Of a DNA stretch of 64,000 nucleotides, positions 50,800 to 59,738 are shown one piece after another. How positions within the stretch are numbered: position 1 is the first letter of the stretch; each line of letters opens with the position of its first letter. The DNA comes from Desulfovibrio sp. UIB00 (GTDB lineage: Bacteria; Desulfobacterota; Desulfovibrionia; Desulfovibrionales; Desulfovibrionaceae): positions 459,312 through 523,311 of the forward strand of contig NZ_JAETXJ010000003.1 in assembly GCF_022508225.1 (NCBI RefSeq), written 5' to 3'. Position numbers and translations under genes: made by a program. Under the pieces are notes generated by a model, which did no database searches, was not told the origin of the DNA, and worked only from the letters and a program-made list of their open reading frames with translations.

Positions 50800-52503
50800 T
50801 TATGCTTCTGCGCTTTCTTCAGGCGCGAGCTGCGGCGGTTCCGCAGGCAGAAAAATATTGAATGTGGTGCCGTGCCCAAGTTCGCTCTGCACGTCTATGC
50901 GCCCACCGAGCTTTTCAAGAATGGTATAGCAGATGGCAAGGCCAAGCCCCGTGCCCTCGCCCACCTTCTTGGTGGTAAAGAAGGGGTCGAAAATCTGCCG
51001 CAGGGTTTCCTGATCCATGCCCGGCCCGGTATCGGTAAAGGAAACGCGCACTCCGGTACGCCAGGGCTGCGTGCTGACGGTCAGGGTGCCATTCTTGCCC
51101 ATGGCATCAATAGCATTGTCTATCACATTGATGAATATCTGTTCAAGCTGGGCCGGGTCGGACAAAATTACGGGAACATGCGCATCGTACTGCCGCACGA
51201 TGGCGATATTGCGGTTGGCGGCTTCGGTTTTGAGCATCTCCACGGCCTGATCTGCCAGGGAGCTGATAAGAATTTCCGTACGGCCCGGATTCATGCGCCG
51301 CCCAAAGCCCAGCATGCGCTGGGTGATACCCTTGGCGCGCTTGACGTGCTGCTCGATTTTCTCCGTACTATCGAAAATTTCTTTGTAATTCTTCATGGTT
51401 GACGGGTCTTCATCGTCTAGAAGGTCGCGTATCCAGCCCGCGTTTTCCTGAATGAGCATCAGGGGATTGTTGACTTCGTGCGCTACGCCAGCCGCCATCT
51501 TGCCCAGAGCGGCCATCTTGCTTGACTGCAACATGCGCGCGTCAATGTGGGCCTGCTTTTGATCCGAGGCTTCAAGCGAAGCCACAAGCCGCCGGGTGCA
51601 CAGCTCCGCGCCCATGCAGGTCAGCGCGCCGCCAAGCAGTGTAAAAAAGAGTATCAGCGCCTTGAGCTGCCGCAGGGGCTTGAGACTGTCGCGCACATCA
51701 TCCATGACCACCAGCACCCAGGGCATGGAATCCAACCGCATCATGGCCACCAGCATTTCTTCCCCGCTGGGAACGACCGATCGCATGGTAACCACATTGT
51801 TGCGGGTCAGATTTTCCTGCGGCAGGGCAAAGTTACCCATAATAGAGCCGTAGAAACGCGAACCCGTCTGCAACACTCCAGTGTTGCTGACGATAAATGC
51901 GTCACTGTGCGGGCCGGAGTATATGCGCCGCAACAGGGCGTCAATGGCGTCCATGTCGATGGTGGCGCGCATGATAAAGGTGCGCCCGCCCTCGTGCCGC
52001 AGCACGGCAATGATAAAGTGCGGCACGTGGCGGTAGCCCATGAATACATCGCTGACATACACGCCCTTGCGCAGCACTTCCGAGAACCAGGGGGCCTCGG
52101 AATAATTGGCGTCCCGCAGGTCAAACGGCCCCACATAGGAAACATGGCGACCATCCATACCGATAATGCCCAGATCAACAAACGAGCGACTGTTGCTTTG
52201 CATTACGCTGAAAATTTCGCTCAGGCGCGCTGGATTGCTGAGATCAGAATATGGGTGGGTGAAGGCCAGATTTTTGACCTGCGCGATGCGCTCCACCATA
52301 AAGGTATCAAGGGCGCGGTGCTTGCTGCTGATGACAGCCTCAATGCCCGCAGTGATTTTTTCGTCATAGATGGCGCTGAGCCTGTCCAGACAAAACATCC
52401 CCAGAGCAGCCAGCGGCGTAAGCGCCATGAGCAGCAGCGTTATCAGCAAACGGCGGTATATGGCCCTGTAGCCTCTGTGGGATGCAGGCACGGTGGACGA
52501 CAT
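50800..52503 (-). CDS. Membrane sensor histidine kinase (NtrB-type core) with periplasmic Cache domain
   Basis: 567 residues. A first membrane helix (about 18-38) and a second (about 282-303) enclose a periplasmic double-Cache-like sensor. The cytosolic H-box is MAAGVAHEVNNPLMLI, followed by an HATPase with N-box NVIDNAIDAM, G1 DTGPGMD and G2 GEGTGLGLAIC. It should autophosphorylate and pass phosphate to the receiver encoded next. The ATG has CAGGAGG before it and overlaps the stop of the upstream PEP-synthase-like gene by one base. The ligand is unknown. Confidence 0.93.
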   Translation of the reverse strand: MSSTVPASHRGYRAIYRRLLITLLLMALTPLAALGMFCLDRLSAIYDEKITAGIEAVISSKHRALDTFMVERIAQVKNLAFTHPYSDLSNPARLSEIFSVMQSNSRSFVDLGIIGMDGRHVSYVGPFDLRDANYSEAPWFSEVLRKGVYVSDVFMGYRHVPHFIIAVLRHEGGRTFIMRATIDMDAIDALLRRIYSGPHSDAFIVSNTGVLQTGSRFYGSIMGNFALPQENLTRNNVVTMRSVVPSGEEMLVAMMRLDSMPWVLVVMDDVRDSLKPLRQLKALILFFTLLGGALTCMGAELCTRRLVASLEASDQKQAHIDARMLQSSKMAALGKMAAGVAHEVNNPLMLIQENAGWIRDLLDDEDPSTMKNYKEIFDSTEKIEQHVKRAKGITQRMLGFGRRMNPGRTEILISSLADQAVEMLKTEAANRNIAIVRQYDAHVPVILSDPAQLEQIFINVIDNAIDAMGKNGTLTVSTQPWRTGVRVSFTDTGPGMDQETLRQIFDPFFTTKKVGEGTGLGLAICYTILEKLGGRIDVQSELGHGTTFNIFLPAEPPQLAPEESAEA

Positions 52504-55145
52504 TAACGGGCCTCCTGGGATGGAGAATCAGCAACGCCAGCCAGGGATTCCCCCCTGAAAAGCGCCCGGCAGTGGGCCAGCATTTCCTGGCGGCGGGCCG
52601 CAACCTGGCCTGGGTCCTGCATGATCATGTCGAGCTGGCGGGTGTGGATGGTCATATACCCTGCCACCGCCAGCAGGCGCTCGCCTTCTTCCTTGTCCAG
52701 ATCCTTGAGCGTGGCGCTCACGGCATCATTGCGCACAACGGGTGAAAAACCGAACTCCCAAAGAATATCGGCCACAAAGCGTACCCGCAGAATACGGCGC
52801 TCAATGTCGGCAGCGCCGCCGCGCAACTGGAAATTCAGGTAGTTCTCGCTGGTGCGCTCTGAAAGGCGCGCCTCAACCGAAACAAAATGGAAGCCAAAGC
52901 GGGAATGCAGGCTGCAATAATCGCTGGAGATAAGAAAATAATTTTTTTCAGTGAAATACGCCGTCTGCGCGGCAGGATCCAGATTGGGATTGGCCGTGGC
53001 CTCAAAAAGCACGGAAAGAAACCCCTTGCCGTCCACAGGCGGCGGCCCCTGCCAGGGGTGGGCGTTCATGCCCTGCCACAAGGCCAGCATGGGCAGGGAG
53101 GCAATGTCTTCCACGTCAATGACAGGCCCGCTGGGGGTACGCACAAAGCCATCGCTGAGGTTGACCACCCAGAACTGTTTGATCACCTTGTCGCGCAGTT
53201 GCTTGATGCGTTGCGGGGCGTACTTTTTTTCCGAGCCAAGGCTGAACATGGCGCTCACGGCCTTTTCGTGGCAATAGCGCACAATGTCGTGATACGTTGC
53301 GCAGTTAGCCGCCTTGAAGTCCACGCTGTCCACCTCAAGCGTCAGGGGCAGAATACGGCGGGAGGCGGTTTGCAAAATCTGGTATACGGGGCTGCCGGGC
53401 ATATAGTCCTTGCCCGGAGGTACCTTGGGCAACAGGGAATCCTGCCGGTTTTCGTATACTGTGCGCAGGTCAGCGCAAAGGGTGATGCGCTGACCGCTTT
53501 CCACCACTTCCGTGGCCCATTTAAGGCCAAAGACGGCGGGCTTGCCGAACTCCCGCGCCAGCGAAGCCAGACGCGACCCCTGAAAACCGCGCTCCGCCAC
53601 AATTCCGGCGGCGCGGTCAATGAGCGAACCCCAAATGTAGTTGTCGTCCGGCACCACAAGGATGCCGCCGGTGGGGAACCTGCGCGCGTCTTCCCAGCGG
53701 CGGGCCACCCAGGCAGGGCCGGATACGCGGCCCGGATTGACAGTAAATCCCCCTTCCAGCAGCAGGGCATCGTCCAGCGCCCTGGACGGTTCAGGCAAGG
53801 CAGGCTCCGGCAAGGCGGGGTCTTCCTCCTGAGGCAAGGACATGGGCCGCGCCATGAGCATAAAAACATGGCCTTCGGGGTTGCATGCCCAGGTGAGCAC
53901 CTCGGGCCTTCCGGCGGCTTCTTCCACTGCGAGGGCAAGTTCTGCGGCACGTACGGCGGTGGCATCGTCCAGCACCGGGCGCTTGGCTTTATAAGGACGG
54001 CGGTCTGTCACCGTGTGCGGCGCCGCGCGCGAAACACTTATGGCGTCAACAGGCATGGTGGAATACTCCACCTCCTGCGGCAGGCCCGCGCATCCGTAGA
54101 CATGCACGTTTTCGCTGTGCGGGGTCAATGGCGCAGATGACTGGGCAATGCCGCCAAAACAGCCCTCATCCACCGCCATACAGGTGAGGCAGACGCCAGC
54201 CCCTCCTTCTGTCAGCCCGCGCGCACGGCGGTAAACCAGAGCCTGAGCGCGCTGCTTGCTGGACAGGGTTACGCGCACCGCGCGCAAAATATCATCGTCA
54301 TGCGCTTGCAACGAAACAGGCGGCCCCCACAGCACAACGCCGCAGCCTTCGCCCTCACCTGCGGCAGGCGGCCATACGCGCCCGCGCAGCAAAAGCTGCA
54401 TGGGCTTGCTGCAAAGGCCACGTAAACGCTGCACCTGCTCAAGGATGGCAGCGGCAAGGTCTTCCGGCAGGGGGGTTCCCTCCACCAGCGCGCCCAACTT
54501 TTTGGAAAGCCGCGCAAGATGGTTGGGGGCCAGGCCGCCAGCAGCCTGAATGCAGCGGTTGATCTCGCTTTGCAGGTCGCCGCTCTGAAAATAGTGCTGA
54601 CACCCCGCCGCCGTGACCACAAAGCCCTGCGGCACAGCACCGGGGAAAATGGGGCGCAGTTTCTCAAGCCGGGCGGTTGCAGGATCCACCAGCACCCGCC
54701 CCTCGCTGTGCAGAGCTGCCAGGCATCCGGCATCGTCCTGACACAGGGGAACAACCAGCGGCCCGAGCAGGCAGGCTTCCGGCTCGTACACTTCTTCCGC
54801 CACCAGCTTTTGCAATTCGCCAAAGCGTGCGTAAAGGGCCGGGCAAGGCGCGGGATCAAGCCGTTCAAGCTGCTTGATACACTGAAAAACCTGGGTGGCC
54901 ATAGAGGTACAGAGCGCCCGCACACGATACAGGCCAAAAGGATGATCGCAGCAAAGCGTGTATTCCAGATCGGTCATGGTTTCCTGAAAGGCGTTCCATG
55001 CCGTGAGAAACAGACGGAAGGAGTGGTGCCGCAAGGCAAAAAAGCGTTGGGCTTCCTCCGCCGCGCTGACGGAAGAAGAGGAAACGGCTTCGTCGCCCCG
55101 GCGGGCGCCTCGCGTTAAAAAGCCCAACAGACGGCTCAGGGACAT
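52503..55145 (-). CDS. PEP-synthase/PPDK-like protein, degenerate form lacking the catalytic histidine
   Basis: 880 residues, co-linear with the protein at 47758-50370. The N-terminal helical domain and the C-terminal block (YHDIVRYCHEKAVSAMF, WQGMNAHPWQGPP, YMTIHTRQLDMIM) are clearly shared. The ATP-grasp region has lost its motifs: LLLRGRVWPPAAGEGEG replaces LRSSAVGEDSLGVSFAGQ. The swivel motif reads ERGFQGSRLASLARE, with R525 where the partner has H526. It therefore cannot work as a phospho-histidine carrier by the known mechanism and may be a regulatory or structural partner. The start at 55145 has TGTGGAGCCGCC before it. It heads the four-gene unit and follows fliI after 166 bases. Confidence 0.78.
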   Translation of the reverse strand: MSLSRLLGFLTRGARRGDEAVSSSSVSAAEEAQRFFALRHHSFRLFLTAWNAFQETMTDLEYTLCCDHPFGLYRVRALCTSMATQVFQCIKQLERLDPAPCPALYARFGELQKLVAEEVYEPEACLLGPLVVPLCQDDAGCLAALHSEGRVLVDPATARLEKLRPIFPGAVPQGFVVTAAGCQHYFQSGDLQSEINRCIQAAGGLAPNHLARLSKKLGALVEGTPLPEDLAAAILEQVQRLRGLCSKPMQLLLRGRVWPPAAGEGEGCGVVLWGPPVSLQAHDDDILRAVRVTLSSKQRAQALVYRRARGLTEGGAGVCLTCMAVDEGCFGGIAQSSAPLTPHSENVHVYGCAGLPQEVEYSTMPVDAISVSRAAPHTVTDRRPYKAKRPVLDDATAVRAAELALAVEEAAGRPEVLTWACNPEGHVFMLMARPMSLPQEEDPALPEPALPEPSRALDDALLLEGGFTVNPGRVSGPAWVARRWEDARRFPTGGILVVPDDNYIWGSLIDRAAGIVAERGFQGSRLASLAREFGKPAVFGLKWATEVVESGQRITLCADLRTVYENRQDSLLPKVPPGKDYMPGSPVYQILQTASRRILPLTLEVDSVDFKAANCATYHDIVRYCHEKAVSAMFSLGSEKKYAPQRIKQLRDKVIKQFWVVNLSDGFVRTPSGPVIDVEDIASLPMLALWQGMNAHPWQGPPPVDGKGFLSVLFEATANPNLDPAAQTAYFTEKNYFLISSDYCSLHSRFGFHFVSVEARLSERTSENYLNFQLRGGAADIERRILRVRFVADILWEFGFSPVVRNDAVSATLKDLDKEEGERLLAVAGYMTIHTRQLDMIMQDPGQVAARRQEMLAHCRALFRGESLAGVADSPSQEAR

Positions 55146-55311
55146 GGCGGCTCCACAAGATAAGGCTGTAAACCTGCGGCAACGCAAAAAACCGCGCAGC
55201 GCCAACAGTTACACATTGAACCTAGCACAGCACTAAGCCGCCTTCAAGCTGCATGTGACAGAATTCCCATTCTCAAAAAAACAAATGTGGAAAAGAAAAT
55301 TATGGATAAAA

Positions 55312-56829
55312 CTACAGCGGCGCAACGCCGTTGGGCTGTTGCGGTACAGGCATGCCGCCCTGCGGATTGCCTTGGGGATCGCCCTGCTGGCCATCGTCCA
55401 TATCGGCCAGAGCGCGCATTTGGGCCATGCACTGCTCCACAAACTGGGGTTCGCCCACATCCTGCCGCAAAAAGGCGTTGATGTCCGGCATCTTGGCAAT
55501 GGCCGCGTCAATCTCCGCATTGGAGCCTTTGGCGTAGGCCCCGATATTGATCATGTCTTCCACGCGGCGGAAGGTGCTCATGCAGCGGGTGACAACACGG
55601 CCCGCGAGAACATCCTGCCGGTCGCAGATGTCGGAACGCAGACGGCTGATGGAACGCAGCACGTCAATGGCGGGAAAATGCCCCTGGTCGGCCAGATCGC
55701 GGGTAAGCACAATATGCCCGTCAAGGATGGAACGCACGGAGTCGGCGATGGGTTCGTTAAAGTCGTCGCCGTCCACAAGTACGGTATAAATCCCTGTGAT
55801 GGTCCCCTTGGCGGAACGCCCTGCCCGTTCCAGCAGCTTGGGCAACTGGGCAAAAACCGAGGGCGTATAGCCCTTGGTGGTGGGCGGCTCGCCAACAGCC
55901 AGCCCCACTTCGCGGGCAGCCATGGCAAAACGGGTTACGGAGTCCATCATCAGCAGCACGTCCATACCCTTATCGCGGAAATATTCCGAAACAGCCGTGG
56001 CGGCATAGGCCGCGCGCATACGCACAAGAGGAGACTGGTCTGACGTGGCGATAACCAGCACGGAGCGGGCCATGCCCTCGGGGCCGAGATCGCGCTCCAT
56101 AAATTCCACAACTTCGCGACCGCGTTCGCCAATGAGGGCAATGACGTTGACATCAGCGCGGGTGTAGCGGGCCATCATGCCCATGAGCGTGGATTTGCCC
56201 ACGCCCGAACCGGCCATGATGCCCACGCGCTGCCCCTTGCCAAGGGTCAGCAGGCTGTTGACCGAGCGCACGCCCACATCAAGAATATCGGTAATGCGCG
56301 GGCGTTGCAGGGGGCTTGGCGGATCGGCATAGATGGGCACCAGCTCCGGATTCCAGTTTTTGCGGGCCTCCTCAAGCCAGTGGGGCACAAAGGGGCGCTG
56401 CTCTTCCTGCTGGCGGAGAAAATCTTCTCTGGAGCTTTCCCCCGCTGGAAGAGGTGAAACGTAGAGTTCCGCACTTATGGGCGCACCGGCATCCAGCGGG
56501 GTACCGAAAGCGTCAAAGGCGCGGCCCAGCAAATCCGGCCCTACCGGGAATACCGGGGGCAGACTTGTGTTGCGGATACGGCTGCCGGGGCGGATGCCCC
56601 GCATGTCGCCATAGGGCATGAACAGCAGATTGCCCTCGCGAAAGCCCACAACTTCTGCGGCGATGCCGTCGTCGCCTTCATCGGGCAGCATATGGCATAC
56701 GGCCCCAAGGGGCGCGCGCAAACCGCTGCCCTCGGCCACAAGGCCCACAACCTTGTTGACCTTGCCGTAGAGACGAACAGGGGTGCTTGTTTTGAGCAGC
56801 TTTATGCAGGAATCAGGGTCAAGCTTCAT
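55312..56829 (-). CDS. fliI: Flagellar export ATPase FliI
   Basis: Hexameric ATPase energising the flagellar type III export apparatus. The Walker A motif is AGSGVGKST (residues 206-214), followed by LIGERGREVVEF and LLMMDSVTRFAMAAREVG, both typical of FliI. At 505 residues it is longer than usual. One reason is a roughly 45-residue charged insertion (about 122-168) between the N-terminal barrel and the ATPase core. The other is a Gln/Gly/Pro/Asn-rich tail of about 25 residues. It begins 6 bases after fliH. The next flagellar gene one would expect, fliJ, is not adjacent. Confidence 0.95.
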   Translation of the reverse strand: MKLDPDSCIKLLKTSTPVRLYGKVNKVVGLVAEGSGLRAPLGAVCHMLPDEGDDGIAAEVVGFREGNLLFMPYGDMRGIRPGSRIRNTSLPPVFPVGPDLLGRAFDAFGTPLDAGAPISAELYVSPLPAGESSREDFLRQQEEQRPFVPHWLEEARKNWNPELVPIYADPPSPLQRPRITDILDVGVRSVNSLLTLGKGQRVGIMAGSGVGKSTLMGMMARYTRADVNVIALIGERGREVVEFMERDLGPEGMARSVLVIATSDQSPLVRMRAAYAATAVSEYFRDKGMDVLLMMDSVTRFAMAAREVGLAVGEPPTTKGYTPSVFAQLPKLLERAGRSAKGTITGIYTVLVDGDDFNEPIADSVRSILDGHIVLTRDLADQGHFPAIDVLRSISRLRSDICDRQDVLAGRVVTRCMSTFRRVEDMINIGAYAKGSNAEIDAAIAKMPDINAFLRQDVGEPQFVEQCMAQMRALADMDDGQQGDPQGNPQGGMPVPQQPNGVAPL

Positions 56830-56835
56830 GGCTGG

Positions 56836-58455
56836 CTATCCCGGCTGGCCGTTGCCCGAGCCGGGCAGGAAGCCCCCGCTGACAAAGACGCTGGAAGAAG
56901 ATTGCGAGACGTGTTCCGTTTCCTCTTCCGGCAGGGGAAATAGCTCGTCCTCAAGCTCGGCAAGGCTGGGATTGGCGTTGATCTCCGCTGCCTGAGCATG
57001 GGCAGGTTGTGGAGCCTGCTCCTGTGCGGGCTGCCCTTCAATACCATCAACAGGCTGCGCCATCGGGGCCGGGGATGATTCTGCAACCTGCTCGTCTGCC
57101 TGCACTCCGGGTTCGGGCATGGAATCCTGCATTATTTCGGGCGAGGCATTGGCAGAAGGAACTGCGGCATCTGGCTGTGCGGCAACATCAACTGGCGCAG
57201 GTTCCTGCCCTTGCTCAAAAGATTCAGCGGCAGCAGCCACATCAACAGGCCCGGATGCGGGCAAAATTTCGTCATGAGCGAGGCCAGTGCCATCCTGACC
57301 GACAAAAGCGGCCTGCTCTGGCAGCGCATCTTGGGCCATACCTGGTGCAGATTCGGGCGCAAATTCCGGCCCGGATTCCGGCGAGGTATCAGCCGCCAGA
57401 GTTTCAGCAGAATGTTCTGCCAGATGTTCTGGCAACAGTTCCGGCTGGCCCATCGTATCGACAGGCTCAACGGGCAGTTCTGGCTCTGGCTCCACCACAG
57501 GTGCAGCCTCGGGCACGACTTGCGTCAGCCGCGCAGATTCACGCGCAGCGGTGGCGCTCACCTCTTCCCCCGCCTTTTCTTCCTCTGAGCGCGGCGGCAA
57601 GGTCAGATGCTCCAGAATGCCGTTGACCATTTCGCGGTAATGTTCGCGCAGATTTTCCACCGAACCGCTGACGCTCTCGGCCACAAGGCCGCCAGCCTCA
57701 ACAGAAGGATCGCCGTTCACGATCCACTGGCTCAGTTCGGGCACACGCTCGCGGGCGGCCCGAAACAGGTCGCTCACGGTGTCTTCGTCATCGGGGTGCA
57801 CGCGGATGCTCACGGTGGCGCGGTCTTCCAGCAATTGCAGGGAACCAAAGACCAGATTCTGCAAAATGCGCTGATGTTCTGCCTGCAAAATCCAGCCAGT
57901 TCCGGCCTCAACGGCCACGCGGGCCAGCTCGGCCAGTTCGTCGCGCCAGGCTTCACCAAGGCTGTGCCGCTGCGCCTCAAGAGCGCGCAGCATGTTGCCG
58001 AGCATCTGCCCCACATCGACGCGGAACTCCTTAAGCTCGGCCCCGGCCTGCTCCATGCCCGCCTGAAAGCCCTCATTATGCGCATTACTGCGGATAAACT
58101 CGGCTTCTTCGCGCAGATCACGGGCCTTGCCGTGCTCGGCCTCGGCCTCGGCCAGTTCTGCCTGCGCCTGAGCCTTCAGCTCTTTCGCTTCGCGCGTGAA
58201 CTGCTCCACGCGGGCCTGAGCCTCTGCCCCGGCCTCCTCCAGAACCTTCTGCCTTTCGGCATAGGCTGCGCCAAGAATTTCGCGCGCGCGTTGCTCGGCC
58301 CTGGCGCGCACCCGAGCAAGATAGTCCTCCTGCTGCTGGTGCTGGGCGCGTTCACGGAGCAAGGGTTCCTGCATGGCGTCAAGCTGCTGAGGTGTAGCCT
58401 CGCGCTCGCCCATGAAGATGGTGCCCCATTTTTTGCGCAACTGGTCTGACGCCAT
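56836..58455 (-). CDS. fliH: Flagellar assembly protein FliH with long acidic C-terminal tail
   Basis: Negative regulator and stator of FliI. Residues about 1-290 are the FliH part: a long Ala/Glu/Arg-rich coiled coil (about 40-130), then a HrpE/YscL-like C-terminal domain (SIRVHPDDEDTVSDLF and DPSVEAGGLVAESVSGSV). Residues about 295-539 are an unusual acidic Pro/Ala/Glu/Gln-rich low-complexity extension, roughly as long as the FliH domain itself. No repeat unit is exact. The gene lies between fliG and fliI in the normal order. The tail is likely disordered; its function is unknown. Confidence 0.9.
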   Translation of the reverse strand: MASDQLRKKWGTIFMGEREATPQQLDAMQEPLLRERAQHQQQEDYLARVRARAEQRAREILGAAYAERQKVLEEAGAEAQARVEQFTREAKELKAQAQAELAEAEAEHGKARDLREEAEFIRSNAHNEGFQAGMEQAGAELKEFRVDVGQMLGNMLRALEAQRHSLGEAWRDELAELARVAVEAGTGWILQAEHQRILQNLVFGSLQLLEDRATVSIRVHPDDEDTVSDLFRAARERVPELSQWIVNGDPSVEAGGLVAESVSGSVENLREHYREMVNGILEHLTLPPRSEEEKAGEEVSATAARESARLTQVVPEAAPVVEPEPELPVEPVDTMGQPELLPEHLAEHSAETLAADTSPESGPEFAPESAPGMAQDALPEQAAFVGQDGTGLAHDEILPASGPVDVAAAAESFEQGQEPAPVDVAAQPDAAVPSANASPEIMQDSMPEPGVQADEQVAESSPAPMAQPVDGIEGQPAQEQAPQPAHAQAAEINANPSLAELEDELFPLPEEETEHVSQSSSSVFVSGGFLPGSGNGQPG

Positions 58456-58492
58456 GCCGGGTTCCGATGGTTACAGATTCTGCGGCTGGCCG

Positions 58493-59488
58493 CTACACAA
58501 ACACGTCGCCAGCGCCACGGCTGATGACAAGCTTGTTTTCGCCTTCAAGCCGCCGCACGATCTTGACGACATTCTGCTGGGCCGATTCCACGTCCGAGAG
58601 TTTGGCCGGCCCCATGAATTCCAGTTCTTCGCGAATCATGTTGCCCGCGCGTTCCGACATATTCTTGAAGAATTTTTCCTTGAGGTCGTCGCTGGCGCCG
58701 CGCAGGGCTAGGGTAAGATCTTCGTTGGAAATTTCCTTCAGCATTTCGCGTACGCCACGGTCGTCAATATTCTTGCAGTCCTCAAAGACAAACATGAGGT
58801 TGCGGATATCTTCGGCCATCTGCGCGGAATCTTCTTCGATTTCGGAGAGCACTTCTTCTTCTGTGGCGCGGTCCACAGCATTGAGAATTTCTGCCACAGA
58901 TTGCACGCCGCCCACTTTTTTGCCTTCCTTGCCGCCCATGGCGATAAGCTGGCTTGTGAGCACCTTGTCCACTTCCATGAGCATTTCTTCCGGCACGGCT
59001 TCAAGCCGCGCAAGGCGCATGAGCACCTCTGCGCGCACACCTGCGGGAAGGTTTGTCAATAAATTGGCGGCCTGATCCGGATGCAGATGACCAATGATCA
59101 AAGCCAGGGTTTGCGGATGCTCGTTGCGCAGAATCTGTGAAAGCAGCTTGGGGCTGACCGATTCCAGCTCGCGGAAGGGCGCGGGACCGGTTTCAAGGCT
59201 CAGGGAGTCCATAACGTACTTGGCGGTTTCAGGATCAAGGTTTTTGACCAGCAGACGCTTCAGCGTGTCGCTGCCGCCCGTGATCATATCCACGCCTTCA
59301 ACCAGCGATTCATGGAACTCGCGCAGCACTTCTTCGACTGTTTCGCGCGGCACAGGCTCCAATTCCACGATAGCTCTGGAGATGTCGGCTATTTCCTGCC
59401 GGTCCATGCGTTTGAACACGTCAGCCGTGAATTTGTCGCCCATGGCGAGCAGCAGCACTGCAGTACGCTGTTTGCCGGTCAACTCCAT
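58493..59488 (-). CDS. fliG: Flagellar motor switch protein FliG
   Basis: 331-residue rotor protein linking the MS-ring (FliF) to FliM and carrying the torque-generating charges. The N-domain (LTGKQRTAVLLLAMGD), the middle EHPQTLALIIGHL motif and the C-terminal charged helix region (EELEFMGPAKLSDVESAQ) are intact. The ATG is preceded by GGAGTAGGGAG. It follows the small FliF-tail-like gene with a 46-base gap and precedes fliH. Confidence 0.97.
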   Translation of the reverse strand: MELTGKQRTAVLLLAMGDKFTADVFKRMDRQEIADISRAIVELEPVPRETVEEVLREFHESLVEGVDMITGGSDTLKRLLVKNLDPETAKYVMDSLSLETGPAPFRELESVSPKLLSQILRNEHPQTLALIIGHLHPDQAANLLTNLPAGVRAEVLMRLARLEAVPEEMLMEVDKVLTSQLIAMGGKEGKKVGGVQSVAEILNAVDRATEEEVLSEIEEDSAQMAEDIRNLMFVFEDCKNIDDRGVREMLKEISNEDLTLALRGASDDLKEKFFKNMSERAGNMIREELEFMGPAKLSDVESAQQNVVKIVRRLEGENKLVISRGAGDVFV

Positions 59489-59534
59489 CTCCCTACTCCT
59501 TCACCGAGATCCGCACTAGGCTGCTCGGGGTTGC

Positions 59535-59738
59535 TCATTCCTTGTCTGCAAGCCAGCGCTTGATAAGCCGCACGGCCTGATCCATATGCTGCTCGGTAAT
59601 GTGGAAGAGCCGCATTTTCAATTCCTCAACGCGCTGATTGCTTTCTTTTTGCGCAAGGCGCAAGGCCTTGAGCTGCGAGAGCGTCGAGCTGCTTTCCGTC
59701 AATTGACGGTTTGATGCTTTAGGCGGTAGCTGTTTCAT
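59535..59738 (-). CDS. 67-residue protein resembling the FliG-binding tail of FliF
   Basis: Small protein not known to me by name. Its last 30 residues align without gaps to the last part of the adjacent FliF: VEELKMRLFHITEQHMDQAV here against IEALKSHIFTLSDNHMEQVV in FliF, followed by L-x2-x-W. About 10 of 30 positions are identical and most others conservative. In FliF this segment binds the FliG N-domain. The N-terminal 35 residues are polar and probably a flexible linker; there is no membrane helix. The ATG lies inside the fliF 3' end (20-base overlap), so translation is coupled, and fliG follows. Confidence 0.7.
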   Translation of the reverse strand: MKQLPPKASNRQLTESSSTLSQLKALRLAQKESNQRVEELKMRLFHITEQHMDQAVRLIKRWLADKE

